The notes under the pieces were generated by a model. The model was not told the origin of the DNA, ran no database searches, and saw only the letters and a list, made by a program, of their open reading frames with translations. 64,000 bases of DNA from Saprospiraceae bacterium (lineage in GTDB: Bacteria > Bacteroidota > Bacteroidia > Chitinophagales > Saprospiraceae), in NCBI GenBank assembly GCA_016717145.1, contig JADKGD010000002.1:248001-312000 (forward strand). The letters are read 5' to 3'. A program made the position numbers and the translations under genes. Shown piece by piece: positions 44,709 through 54,421 of the stretch. Position 1 is the stretch's first letter; each line of letters opens with the position of its first letter.

Positions 44709-45881
44709 TTAATTCAAACGTTCAATTATACCTGCGATTCCCTGACCTCCTCCAACACACGCAGTTACTAAACCATATTTTTGATTTCTTCTTCTGAGTT
44801 CATTAATAATTTGTATGCTTAATTTAGCTCCCGTACAACCAAGTGGGTGACCCAGAGCTATTGCGCCTCCATTTACATTTACTATTTCCGGATTAAGTTT
44901 TGCTTCCTGAATAACGGCCAAGGCCTGGACAGCAAATGCCTCATTAAGTTCTATCAAATTAATGTCATTTAAAGTAAGTCCTGCTTGCTTCAACGCTTTT
45001 GGAATGGCAACAACAGGTCCAATTCCCATAAAAAGCGGATCTACTCCCCCAACTGCACAGGATGCCAATCTTGCAACCGGATCCAAACCAAGCCTATTGA
45101 CCATTTCTTCGCTCATAACAATTACAAATGCCGCTCCATCTGAAGTTTGAGATGAGTTACCGGCTGTTGATATCCCTCCAATTTTGAACGCCGGCTTTAG
45201 TTTTGATAACCCTTCCAATGTGGTATCTTGTCTCACACCTTCATCTGTATCAACGATATATGTCTTTTCAATACGATGGTCATTTTCCACCAGAATATCT
45301 GTAATCGTGATTGGTACAATTTCTTCTTTGAATTTACCTTCACTGATAGCTGTTCCGGCAAGTGCATGTGAACGAACTGAAAACTGGTCTGCCTGTTCCC
45401 TTGTGACTTTATATTTCTCAGCGACAGCCTCTGCTGTATGACCCATGCTTACATGATAATTGATATTGTCAATCGTAGCCTTATAACTTGGCGCAAGTTT
45501 ATATCCCGTCATGGGAATCAAAGACATAGATTCTGCCCCACCAGCCACATAACAATGACCCATCCCTGCATTTATTTTTGCAGAAGCAATAGCAATGGCT
45601 TCAAGGCCTGAAGCGCAGTACCTATTAATTGTCATCCCAGGAACTTCTTTTCCAAGTGCTCTCGCTGCAATTAATCTGCCTACCTGAAGGCCTTGTTCTC
45701 CTTCAGGATTTGCACACCCTACTATGACATCATCAATCTCTCGTGGATCAAGTTGTGGTATGTTATTTACCAGATGAGTCAGAATATCTACTGCAAGATC
45801 ATCAGATCGATAATTTTTAAATCCACCTTTCTTTGATTTTCCAACTGCTGATCGGAATCCTCTTATTATATATGCGTTCAT
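44709..45881 (-). CDS. fadA: Acetyl-CoA C-acyltransferase (thiolase)
   Basis: It catalyses the last step of beta-oxidation, cleaving 3-ketoacyl-CoA. The nucleophile is C89 in NRYCASGLEA; the second pair is the His in GHPLGCTGAKL and the Cys in ACVGGGQG near 379. At 390 aa it has the usual length. It lies 49 nt downstream of the multifunctional FadB-like gene, the classic partner. Biosynthetic thiolase is less likely given the neighbour. Confidence 0.94.
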   Translation of the reverse strand: MNAYIIRGFRSAVGKSKKGGFKNYRSDDLAVDILTHLVNNIPQLDPREIDDVIVGCANPEGEQGLQVGRLIAARALGKEVPGMTINRYCASGLEAIAIASAKINAGMGHCYVAGGAESMSLIPMTGYKLAPSYKATIDNINYHVSMGHTAEAVAEKYKVTREQADQFSVRSHALAGTAISEGKFKEEIVPITITDILVENDHRIEKTYIVDTDEGVRQDTTLEGLSKLKPAFKIGGISTAGNSSQTSDGAAFVIVMSEEMVNRLGLDPVARLASCAVGGVDPLFMGIGPVVAIPKALKQAGLTLNDINLIELNEAFAVQALAVIQEAKLNPEIVNVNGGAIALGHPLGCTGAKLSIQIINELRRRNQKYGLVTACVGGGQGIAGIIERLN

Positions 45882-45930
45882 AACTAATGTGAATAAATTA
45901 ATAAAATGGTTATTATTGACACCTGGCTGA

Positions 45931-48330
45931 TTAGTTTCTTAGTGGCTTGTTATTCATCAATAGATATTGGATTCTATCCAAGGTCTTCTGATTACCAAGT
46001 AATGCGAGGAATGCTTCTCTTTCAATATCAAGAAGGTATTGCTCCGAAACTTTTTGCTGACTTGTAAGATCGCCTCCACAAAGTACATAAGCTAATTTTT
46101 TTGAAATCTCCAGATCGTACTCACTCATATATTTTCCGAGATAGAATTCATTGAGTGCCGTGTATAGTGTTGCAAGACCACCCCTTCCCAATACTGTAAC
46201 TTGTTTAGGATTAGGTGCTGTATAATTTCTTGCCAATTCCAATACTTTGGTCTTGGCGGTACTTAAAACTCTGCTTAAATTCACCTCTACTTCATCCCTT
46301 CCATGTTGTAAATATCCATATTTATATGCTTCGTAAGCTGATGTAGAAACAATAGCCGTTGCTATAGTTTTAAGTTTTTCAACCAAAGTAGGAATTTGTA
46401 CATCTCCCTCAAAAAAAGATTCTGAAGCCCTTAGCGCAAACTCCTTTGTTCCTCCTCCGCCAGGTATTAAGCCAACGCCTACTTCTACAAGACCTATATA
46501 AGACTCTGCATGGCAAACTGCAGCATCTGTATGCATCAATAATTCACAACCACCACCAAATACATAACCCTGCGTTGCGGTCACAACAGGTATATTGGCA
46601 TATCTTAATTGCATATTTATTTGCTGGAATCCGTTGACCATACTTTCTAATTTAGTAAAGTCCTTTTGCATAGCTACCATTGCAACATTCATAAGATTGG
46701 CTCCAACTGTAAAATTTTTACCATTATTTCCTATTACGATGCCTGCCCAATCGCCGCTTTGGGCAATATTTAGTGCTTCCAAGGCTCCTTGTCCGATTCC
46801 TTCTCCAATGGCATTGGATTTTGAGATAAATTCAAAACAAAGTACACCATCTCCTATGTCATGTAATAAGCACTCTGAGTTTTTAAAGACAGGTGCTGTA
46901 GACCTGAAGTTATTTAGATGTATGTTTAATTCTGTGCCTGGAATAATTTTATATGATCTGGTATGAATATCATAAAATTTTCTTATTCCATCCTCTGAAA
47001 TGTAAAACGACCGGAATCCATTCTCAATCATTTCGTGTATCCAATTTGGAACTTTTTCACCTGATGTCTCAGCTATAGCTACCACCTCAGGAAGACCAAC
47101 CATATCCCAGTATTCAAAAGGACCATAAGACCATGCATATCCTGCCTTCATGGCATTGTCTAAGCTATAAATATTATCACTAATTTCAGGAATTCTATTA
47201 GCAGAATATACCATTATACCACAGAGTAGGTCCCGTACAAAATAGCCAGTCTTTTCATCAGAAGAGATCATTTCTTTGAGACGTTTATCCATGATCTCAA
47301 CTTTCTTTGCTATTCCTACTACAGGGAGCAGTACTTTTTGTGCCGGTTTATACTCCAGGGTATGGAGATCAAGAGCAAGTATAATTCTACTTCCTTTCTC
47401 ATCTCTTTGGTCAGTTTTTTTATAAAATCCTTGTCCAGATTTATCCCCTAAAAAATTATTATCTAACAAATACTGTGTCGCCTTAGGTACCGTTTTGTCT
47501 TTTATTTTTATAACGTATTCGTCGTTGGGGCAATTTTCCAATACACCTTTAGTTACTTTCACGCTTGTATCAATACCAACAAGATCGAGCAATCTATAAC
47601 TTCCAGTATTCGGAAATCCGATTGGTTCGCCGGTAAGTTTATCCACTTCTTCTATTGTAAGGGCATATTTTTCGGTCAGTTCTCCAACTTTATTACCCGT
47701 ATAAAATCCAATTCTATTGGCTATAAAAGCAGGTGTATCCTTGCATAGTACGGATTGTTTACCTAGGAAGACCTCACCATAATGCATCCAAAAATCGACG
47801 ACACTTTTGTCTGTACCTGCGTGTGGTATGACTTCAAACAAAGCCATATATCTCGCTGGGTTAAAAAAGTGTGTTCCACAAAAATTCTTTTGGAAATCTT
47901 CACTTCTCCCCATGGCAAGCTGATGTATTGGAATTCCAGAGGTGTTTGAAGTAATCAATGAACCAGTCTTTCTAAAATGATCTACTTTTTCGAAGACTTG
48001 GTTTTTGATATCCAACCTTTCAACAACGACCTCGATGATCCAATCACATTCCCCAATTTTATGGAAATCATCCGTAAAATTTCCGGTAGTAATTCTATTT
48101 GAAAAATCAATGTCATAAAGCGGAGCGGGCTTTGACTTTAGGGCTAAACTCATTGCGGTGTCAGCAATTTTATTCCTTACTGATTTATTATCTTTTAATT
48201 TTTCATCTAAGTCATTTGGAACAATGTCCAACATTAACACATCAAGTCCAATATTTGCTAGATGGCAAGCGATACCAGAGCCCATAACACCGGAGCCTAG
48301 GACGACAGCCTTTTTTATTCTTCTTGTCAT
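45931..48330 (-). CDS. fadB: 3-Hydroxyacyl-CoA dehydrogenase / enoyl-CoA hydratase (FadB-like)
   Basis: A bifunctional beta-oxidation enzyme of 799 aa. The dehydrogenase comes first: Rossmann motif VVLGSGVMGSGIACHLANIG (9-28), then the 3HCDH C-terminal domains at about 190-440 (with HFFNPARYM). The enoyl-CoA hydratase/crotonase part follows at about 480-700, with GNNGKNFTVGANL, GYVFGGGCELLMHTDA and GLIPGGGGTKEF. This order is the reverse of E. coli FadB and common in Bacteroidota. It forms an operon with the thiolase gene. Confidence 0.93.
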   Translation of the reverse strand: MTRRIKKAVVLGSGVMGSGIACHLANIGLDVLMLDIVPNDLDEKLKDNKSVRNKIADTAMSLALKSKPAPLYDIDFSNRITTGNFTDDFHKIGECDWIIEVVVERLDIKNQVFEKVDHFRKTGSLITSNTSGIPIHQLAMGRSEDFQKNFCGTHFFNPARYMALFEVIPHAGTDKSVVDFWMHYGEVFLGKQSVLCKDTPAFIANRIGFYTGNKVGELTEKYALTIEEVDKLTGEPIGFPNTGSYRLLDLVGIDTSVKVTKGVLENCPNDEYVIKIKDKTVPKATQYLLDNNFLGDKSGQGFYKKTDQRDEKGSRIILALDLHTLEYKPAQKVLLPVVGIAKKVEIMDKRLKEMISSDEKTGYFVRDLLCGIMVYSANRIPEISDNIYSLDNAMKAGYAWSYGPFEYWDMVGLPEVVAIAETSGEKVPNWIHEMIENGFRSFYISEDGIRKFYDIHTRSYKIIPGTELNIHLNNFRSTAPVFKNSECLLHDIGDGVLCFEFISKSNAIGEGIGQGALEALNIAQSGDWAGIVIGNNGKNFTVGANLMNVAMVAMQKDFTKLESMVNGFQQINMQLRYANIPVVTATQGYVFGGGCELLMHTDAAVCHAESYIGLVEVGVGLIPGGGGTKEFALRASESFFEGDVQIPTLVEKLKTIATAIVSTSAYEAYKYGYLQHGRDEVEVNLSRVLSTAKTKVLELARNYTAPNPKQVTVLGRGGLATLYTALNEFYLGKYMSEYDLEISKKLAYVLCGGDLTSQQKVSEQYLLDIEREAFLALLGNQKTLDRIQYLLMNNKPLRN

Positions 48331-48498
48331 AATGAAATCTAAATGGTAATATTATTTGATTTACCCCATAAAATTATAGTCTTTTTTTGATATTCAGTCT
48401 TTTTTCATAAAAAATTTTAACTCAGAGTTAAATTTTAGTGTTTCTTTGACTTGGAAATTAATTAAACCATTAAGTTATTAATTTATAATGCCATAAAA

Positions 48499-48528
48499 AA
48501 AGGCGATAAAGTTTCCTAAATCGCCTTT
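48499..48528 (-). terminator. Terminator of the 56-aa gene
   Basis: AAAGGCGAT (48499-48507) pairs with ATCGCCTTT (48520-48528), 9 bp with a 12-nt loop. Read on the minus strand it runs into TTTTTTTA. It lies about 30 nt after the stop at 48557. Confidence 0.7.
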
Positions 48529-48556
48529 CTATTAACTAACAAATCACCTTTACATT

Positions 48557-48727
48557 TTAAAAAGACCTTGTCCTTGATGCTTTTGGATTAAAATCCAATT
48601 TTGATATTTTGGACGCTTCTTGTGATCTTAATTTTTTCTTTTCTACCCACTGACCTCCCTGAGATGATGTAATCTCTTTAATCAAGGACTTTACCTGATC
48701 GGTGATAGAGACATTTTGTATTAACAT
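48557..48727 (-). CDS. Small hypothetical protein (56 aa)
   Basis: A 56-aa basic, soluble protein (MLIQNVSITDQVKSLIKEIT then GGQWVEKKKLR, ending ASRTRSF). The frame opens further up at 48802, but ATG 48727 fits the promoter at 48766-48796, whose -7 box lies inside the longer frame. It has its own promoter and a good terminator, so it is a single-gene unit. I do not recognise the family. The absence of a signal peptide or membrane segment suggests a cytoplasmic protein. Confidence 0.65.
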   Translation of the reverse strand: MLIQNVSITDQVKSLIKEITSSQGGQWVEKKKLRSQEASKISKLDFNPKASRTRSF

Positions 48728-49080
48728 GATAATAAATTTTTTATTTCTAATTTGTAATAATAATACAAAGGTAGACCAATTGAATACAGTTGTCAAGCCC
48801 ATTAACGCTAAGTTAACAAAATTAAATTTCTTTGGCGTTCATTAATCAAGTTGCTTAGCAATTTATATTTTGCGTTGTGTTGTTATACTAAAATAAAATA
48901 TAACGTGCTGAAATTATAAAAAACTTTATTTACAAAATGGCTGTATCAAAATGTTAAAGATTAATAGCCTCAACATTTACTAATAAAAAACATGTTAAAC
49001 AATTGGACTTTGATCGGTTTCGTACCTTAATTGAATTGTCATTTGGCAAAAAGACATTGATACCTTTATTGTTAGAAACT
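48728..49080. other. Intergenic region upstream of the 56-aa gene
   Basis: About 370 bases between the 56-aa gene and the glgB stop. It contains the promoter at 48766-48796. The remainder is AT-rich with no hairpin, RNA-like fold or start-bearing frame that I can support. A start-less open frame on the plus strand at about 48960-49120 was seen and set aside. Confidence 0.5.
48766..48796 (-). promoter_or_regulatory. Promoter of the 56-aa gene
   Basis: On the minus strand there is TTG (48794-48796), 20 nt, then TACCTTTG (48766-48773), an exact match to TTG-N17-23-TAnnTTTG. The leader would be about 30 nt. Confidence 0.7.
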
Positions 49081-49101
49081 AGAAAAAAGGATTTTCCCTT
49101 T

Positions 49102-51081
49102 CTATTTTTTTGCTTTTATTGTTTTTGGTTTTTTTATCACTTTAATTACCGGTTTATCTTCGATTGATGAGATAAGCTTTAGCAAGATAACAGAAAGTGG
49201 CGGAACGTCAATTTTTAAAGTGTGCTTTTTATCATGATATTCCTCTTTAATAGTAGTATAATCATCTTTAATCAAGTAACCACTACCCCAATATTTTTTG
49301 TCATCAGAATTAAATAACAATGACCATTTTTGTTTGGAATACAATCCAATTTTATAGTCCTTTTGCGGGGTAATGTTGAAATTACATATGACCATAATGA
49401 CATCATTTAAAACATCTGATTTTCTTTTATATATAAGTATGGAATTGGCTCTGTCTCCAGCGTCAATCCATTCAAACCCTTCATAACTAAAGTTAAAGTG
49501 ATAAAGTGCCTTCTCCTTTTTATAAAGATGATTTAATGCCTTTATAGTATCATTTATTCCTTTATGAGAAGCAAATTGTAATAAATCCCATTCAAGTTGC
49601 CAAGTGAAATTCCATTCTGTATATGGCGCCATATCATTGCCCATAAAAAGTAATTTGGTGCCGGGATGTGTAAACATATAGCAATAGAATGCGCGCAGAT
49701 TTGCAAATTTCTGCCATTCATCACCCGACATTTTACCTATCATAGACGCCTTACCATGCACAACTTCATCATGTGATAAAGCCAGCATAAAGTTTTCTGA
49801 GAATGCATAGGTAATGCTAAATGTGATGTCGTTTTGATGAAATTTACGATAAATGAATTCTTTTTTAAAATAATCAATACTATCGTGCATCCAGCCCATC
49901 ATCCATTTCATTCCAAAGCCCAAACCACCCTGATACACAGGTCTTGATACCATTGGATAAGAGGTGGACTCTTCTGCTATTGTTTGTATCCCGGGAAAAC
50001 GACCGTAAACGGCCATATTAAACTCCTGCAGAAATGTTATCGCATCCAAATTTTCGCGACCTCCATATTGATTTGGTTCCCATTCTCCTTGGTTTCTGGA
50101 GTAATCAAGGTATGCTATCGAAGAAACCGCATCTACTCGGAGACCATCTATATGATATTTTTCCAACCAATAAAAAGCATTACTTATAAGAAAACTTTTG
50201 ATCTCGGGTCTCCCAAAATTAAAAATAAGTGTGTTCCAATCAGGATGATAGCCTTTTCTTTTGTCAGGATGTTCATATACACATGAACCGTCAAATGTTG
50301 CCAATGAAAAATCATCTGATGGAAAGTGGGCAGGTACCCAGTCCATTATGACACCTATACCTGCGAGATGAAGTTGATCTATCATATACATCAAATCCTC
50401 AGGATCCCCAAAACGACTGGTAGCTGCATAATATCCTGTCACTTGATACCCCCATGAAGGTTCATAAGGATGCTCCGCCAAAGGAAGAAACTCAACGTGG
50501 GTGTACCCCATTTCAGAAATATAGTCAACCAGATCTATTGCCATTTCACGATAGGTCAGAGATCTGTTTTCTTCGGATTTTCTTTTCCAGGAGCCAAAGT
50601 GCATTTCATAAACAGAATGAGGTTGGTTGTGCGCATTTACAACAGATCTTTTGTCCATCCAGGATTTATCACTCCATTCATAGTTTGTATCCCAAACTAT
50701 TGAGCCGGATAATGGTGGTCTTTCTGCCTTAAATGCATATGGGTCTGCTTTCATTCTTATTCGACCGTGATTGCGGGGATAAATTTTATATTTATATACT
50801 ATGCCTTGTTTAAGCCCCGAAATAAACCCTTCCCATATACCGGACCCGTCCCATCTCGAATATAGCATATGGTTTTCTCCATTCCATTGATTAAAATCTC
50901 CAACAACACAAAGACTTTCAGCATTTGGAGCATAAACCGCAAAATAACACCCTTCTATGCCATTAAGAATAATGGGGTGGGCGCCCATTTTAGTGTAAAG
51001 ATGATAGTGTTTCCCCGTTATAAAAAGAGAAATATCAAAATCTGTAAATAATGAGTGTGCATATACCTGACTGGAATTCAT
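49102..51081 (-). CDS. glgB: 1,4-Alpha-glucan branching enzyme
   Basis: A GH13 enzyme that adds alpha-1,6 branches to glycogen. An N-terminal CBM48 domain (about 45-150, with VVGDFNQWNGENHML) is followed by the GH13 barrel: GVIMDWVPAHFPSDDF, DGLRVDAVSSIAYLDY with the nucleophile Asp, AEEST with the acid Glu, and LALSHDEVVHGKASM. A C-terminal beta domain closes the protein. A basic Lys-rich tail (KVIKKPKTIKAKK) is unusual. ATG 51081 (MNSSQVYAHSLF) is preferred to 51102. It follows mrdA on the same strand after about 85 nt. Confidence 0.93.
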   Translation of the reverse strand: MNSSQVYAHSLFTDFDISLFITGKHYHLYTKMGAHPIILNGIEGCYFAVYAPNAESLCVVGDFNQWNGENHMLYSRWDGSGIWEGFISGLKQGIVYKYKIYPRNHGRIRMKADPYAFKAERPPLSGSIVWDTNYEWSDKSWMDKRSVVNAHNQPHSVYEMHFGSWKRKSEENRSLTYREMAIDLVDYISEMGYTHVEFLPLAEHPYEPSWGYQVTGYYAATSRFGDPEDLMYMIDQLHLAGIGVIMDWVPAHFPSDDFSLATFDGSCVYEHPDKRKGYHPDWNTLIFNFGRPEIKSFLISNAFYWLEKYHIDGLRVDAVSSIAYLDYSRNQGEWEPNQYGGRENLDAITFLQEFNMAVYGRFPGIQTIAEESTSYPMVSRPVYQGGLGFGMKWMMGWMHDSIDYFKKEFIYRKFHQNDITFSITYAFSENFMLALSHDEVVHGKASMIGKMSGDEWQKFANLRAFYCYMFTHPGTKLLFMGNDMAPYTEWNFTWQLEWDLLQFASHKGINDTIKALNHLYKKEKALYHFNFSYEGFEWIDAGDRANSILIYKRKSDVLNDVIMVICNFNITPQKDYKIGLYSKQKWSLLFNSDDKKYWGSGYLIKDDYTTIKEEYHDKKHTLKIDVPPLSVILLKLISSIEDKPVIKVIKKPKTIKAKK

Positions 51082-51167
51082 GGTCCGAATATATTTAGGC
51101 AAGCAATATACATATACCGCCTGGAAAAATGTAATTTCTTTTAAAATATTGTTTTTGACTTTGAAAT

Positions 51168-53039
51168 CTATTCTATAAAATCCGTTCCGCCCTGATTTTC
51201 AATCAATATACCTTTAAACATTTTGTCCTGTATATATTTTCTTTCTGGTGATATTGTTTTGTTAATATATTTTTCCATCATAAGACTTGCAATCGGGGCA
51301 GCCCATTGAGCCCCAAAGCCTGCATTTTCTACAAAAACAGCTATGGCAATCTTTGGGTCGTTTTTTGGTGCAAATCCAAAAAACACTGAGTGATCTTCAC
51401 CATGTACGTTTTGTGAGGTTCCGGTTTTACCACATATATCAAGTCCTTGAACATAAACAAGTCTTGAATTACTTAGTGTGACAACTCTTTCCAATCCATC
51501 AATAACATAGGGGAAGTATTTGGGGTCAATCCTTACATTTTTTTTTGTTTTAAATTCTTTTGGAATTGGTGCTCCAGAAAGATAACTCTTAATCAGGTGT
51601 GGTGTAAAATAGTGGCCTCTATTTGCAAGAATTGCAGCTAAATTTGCCATTTGAACTGTCGTTAATTGCATCTCGCCTTGCCCAATGCCTAAAGACAATA
51701 TCCATGCAGATCTCCAGCCATTCGCTTCCTTTCTGTATAACCTGTCATAATAAGTTGAGTTTGGTAAAAAGCCTTTGTTTTCATAACTATAGTCTAATCC
51801 CAATTTATTGCCCAATCCAAAATCGTGCAAATAATTAACCAACGTGTCAAGCCCAATTCCAGGCTTTTTGTAGCTGTATAAATCCAACAATTCTCGAATA
51901 AGAGTAAAATAATATGTGTTGCAGGAATACTGAATCGCTTCAGATATTCCATCTGCAGAGGCATGGGGATGACATTTTTGAACTTTGGTTCCACTTAATC
52001 GGTAATATCCTGGGCAATAAATCGAACGGTTAGGGTAGGTTGTACCTTTTTGCAATGCAATAAGCGATAATATTGGCTTGAATATGGATCCCGGAGGATA
52101 TTTGTTTGTAACGGCCCTATTATTTAATGGTCTGTTTAATGTGTCATGTATGAGTATACTCATTCCTGCCCCTCGATTGCCGTCAAGATTTAGTATATTC
52201 GGGTCATAAGATGGTGCACTCACCATGGCCAATATTTCACCTGTAGATGGTTCAATAGCTACAATTCCACCACGCTTATTGATCATTAAACTGTCTGCAT
52301 AGGCTTGTAATTCAAGGTCGATACTTATTTTTATATCTTCTCCGGGAGTTGCTAAACTGTCCAATCTACCATTATCGTATGAACCCACCTGTCTGCCGAG
52401 ATTATCCTTTAATATATAATTAATGCCCTTTGACCCACCAAGTTCAGTTTCATAAGCTATCTCCAGTCCTGATTGTCCAATATAATCTCCAGGGCCGTAA
52501 ACGCCATTTGAATTGTCTATAATTTTTTTATCAACTTCCCCTAAGTAGCCTAAAACATGTGCTGCGTGTGCATGAGGATAGCCCCTAATATTTCTTTGAG
52601 TAGGATAAAATCCAGGGAATTTGTACAGGTGCTCATGAAAAATGGCATATTGTTCAGGACTTACTTTTGGAAGGAATACAAAAGGGATAGATTTGTGAAA
52701 TTGTACATTTTTCCAATCTTTATTTATATTTATTATAAACGTCTCTTTATCTATGTCTAATAGTCTACAAAATAATGCCGTATCCATTTTAGGATTTATT
52801 TTATTGTATATCGCACTAATGACATAAATTGGTTTATTGTACACCAATGTTTTTCCATTTCTGTCAAAAATCAATCCCCGCGAAGGGAAGATTTGGCTTT
52901 TCTCAAGTGTTGTTCTTTGAGCCTGTTCTTTGTAATCAGAAGAAAATAATTGGAGTTGAGCCGCCTTCAATACTAAAATAGTGGAGACAATAGCCATAAA
53001 ATATATAATGTTATACTTTCGATGTTCTAATAAACTCAT
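51168..53039 (-). CDS. mrdA: Penicillin-binding protein 2
   Basis: The elongation-specific transpeptidase of peptidoglycan synthesis. One N-terminal membrane span lies at about 11-30, followed by the PBP dimer domain (about 50-230) with RNIRGYPHAHAAHVLGYLG. The transpeptidase domain has S318-x-x-K321 (SIFK), S372-x-N374 and KTGT at 538-541. At 623 aa it is full length. It starts 21 nt after mreD in the mreB-mreC-mreD-mrdA operon. The usual partner rodA is not next to it; glgB follows instead. Confidence 0.95.
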   Translation of the reverse strand: MSLLEHRKYNIIYFMAIVSTILVLKAAQLQLFSSDYKEQAQRTTLEKSQIFPSRGLIFDRNGKTLVYNKPIYVISAIYNKINPKMDTALFCRLLDIDKETFIININKDWKNVQFHKSIPFVFLPKVSPEQYAIFHEHLYKFPGFYPTQRNIRGYPHAHAAHVLGYLGEVDKKIIDNSNGVYGPGDYIGQSGLEIAYETELGGSKGINYILKDNLGRQVGSYDNGRLDSLATPGEDIKISIDLELQAYADSLMINKRGGIVAIEPSTGEILAMVSAPSYDPNILNLDGNRGAGMSILIHDTLNRPLNNRAVTNKYPPGSIFKPILSLIALQKGTTYPNRSIYCPGYYRLSGTKVQKCHPHASADGISEAIQYSCNTYYFTLIRELLDLYSYKKPGIGLDTLVNYLHDFGLGNKLGLDYSYENKGFLPNSTYYDRLYRKEANGWRSAWILSLGIGQGEMQLTTVQMANLAAILANRGHYFTPHLIKSYLSGAPIPKEFKTKKNVRIDPKYFPYVIDGLERVVTLSNSRLVYVQGLDICGKTGTSQNVHGEDHSVFFGFAPKNDPKIAIAVFVENAGFGAQWAAPIASLMMEKYINKTISPERKYIQDKMFKGILIENQGGTDFIE

Positions 53040-53060
53040 ATAGCCAATCTTTTTAGTATT

Positions 53061-53582
53061 TTAATATTTAGTTCTGAAAATAAACTGAGATATTAGAATG
53101 ACTACAAATGAAACAATAAAACTAAAGATTGTATTTAAAAATATTTCAAAAAAGAAAACATATGAAAATGCCTCTAAGCTAAAATAAAGAAATATGTGTA
53201 TTAACAGCGCAATACTTAAATATGATACAAACCATGCGGTTCCCATTTGTTTAATTGTAGGTATGTCATTTATACTGTATCCTTCAAATGGTTCCAGAAA
53301 GGCAATAATTGTATTTCGGATATATGCTGTAAAAACCATTGCCGCAGCATGAACACCCAAAGAATCATAAAAGACATCCATCAAAATACCTAATAGAAAT
53401 GCTAAACATAAAAGTACTGCCCTGGGCGTTTTAACTGGCAAAAGTAAGATAGCTGCGGGGTAAATTAGAAAATGAATAAAAGCAAATCCCCCTAAAGAAA
53501 ATGTAATGTATTTAAAAATCCATACCTGAATAAAAAAAATGATAATAAATCTAATGATATTTGTTGAAATACTTTTATTCAC
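53061..53582 (-). CDS. mreD: Rod shape-determining protein MreD
   Basis: A 173-aa inner-membrane protein with about five or six hydrophobic segments (for example IIIFFIQVWIFKYITFSLGG and FFEIFLNTIFSFIVSFVVI). Identification rests on membrane topology, size and its place between mreC and mrdA. It overlaps the end of mreC by 8 nt, suggesting translational coupling. Confidence 0.88.
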   Translation of the reverse strand: MNKSISTNIIRFIIIFFIQVWIFKYITFSLGGFAFIHFLIYPAAILLLPVKTPRAVLLCLAFLLGILMDVFYDSLGVHAAAMVFTAYIRNTIIAFLEPFEGYSINDIPTIKQMGTAWFVSYLSIALLIHIFLYFSLEAFSYVFFFEIFLNTIFSFIVSFVVILISQFIFRTKY

Positions 53583-54399
53583 TATTACCCTCCCTTTCCA
53601 GTTTTAACTGTTCTTCACCAAATCTGTTTTGTATTACATAAGCGTACTTAACGTTTGTCAAATCATTAAATAATCTAATAGTAATATCATAATTATTACT
53701 TCCAGGAATTGTCTTTAATTTTTCAATCCTACCAACTAAGATGCCTCTTGGAAACATTGTAGAATAACCGCTAGTTATAACTGTATCTCCGACCAGTATT
53801 TTTTCATGTTTTGGGACCGATTCCATAGACATTCTTAGTGGATCAATATCTCTCCAAACCAAGCTTCCATGACCTTTTCTGTTTTTTATAGCACAACTTA
53901 TCCTCGTTTGACTGTTTAAAAGAGTCATTACTTGTGCATAGTTGGCTGATGTATTATTTACAATGCCAATAATACCTTTGGACGAAGCTATGACACCCAT
54001 CCCCGACCTTATGCCCTCCCTATTTCCCTTACATAATGTGAGGTGGTTATTTCTTAGATTCACCGTACTATTACAAATGGTAGTGGGGATAAGGTTGTAT
54101 TGACTATAAATACTATCATTATCAGGAATATTATCCCCTGAATACTCTCTTAAGATAAGGTTTTCTATTAATGTTGCATTTTCATGCATTAGGCTGTCAT
54201 TTTCTTTTCTTAGGTTTGCAAAGTTGGCAATTTTTGCTTTTTGCGCTGCAATCTTTGCAGCAAATACATTTGATGAATTTAAATATATTTCTTTTTGTGT
54301 TTTGTTGTAATTTATGATGAAATAAAAGCAGAAAATCTCAAGCAACACAAATAATATGTGCGCCCCAAACTTAACAAAAAGTTGAATGACATTGTACAT
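53575..54399 (-). CDS. mreC: Rod shape-determining protein MreC
   Basis: A bitopic protein of the elongasome, 274 aa. A membrane span (about 12-30) is followed by a coiled coil (about 40-85) and the periplasmic beta domains with GIRSGMGVIASSKGIIGIV, TLLNSQTRISCAI and DTVITSGYSTMFPRGILVG. It links MreB filaments to PBP2. It starts 22 nt after mreB and overlaps mreD by 8 nt. Confidence 0.94.
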   Translation of the reverse strand: MYNVIQLFVKFGAHILFVLLEIFCFYFIINYNKTQKEIYLNSSNVFAAKIAAQKAKIANFANLRKENDSLMHENATLIENLILREYSGDNIPDNDSIYSQYNLIPTTICNSTVNLRNNHLTLCKGNREGIRSGMGVIASSKGIIGIVNNTSANYAQVMTLLNSQTRISCAIKNRKGHGSLVWRDIDPLRMSMESVPKHEKILVGDTVITSGYSTMFPRGILVGRIEKLKTIPGSNNYDITIRLFNDLTNVKYAYVIQNRFGEEQLKLEREGNSE

Positions 54400-54421
54400 T
54401 CAGAACTTGAATTTGATTTTG

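Noticed and set aside
48960..49120. Plus-strand frame with KQLDFDRFRTLIELSFGKK
   Set aside because: It has no ATG or convincing start, runs antisense into glgB and has no recognisable family.
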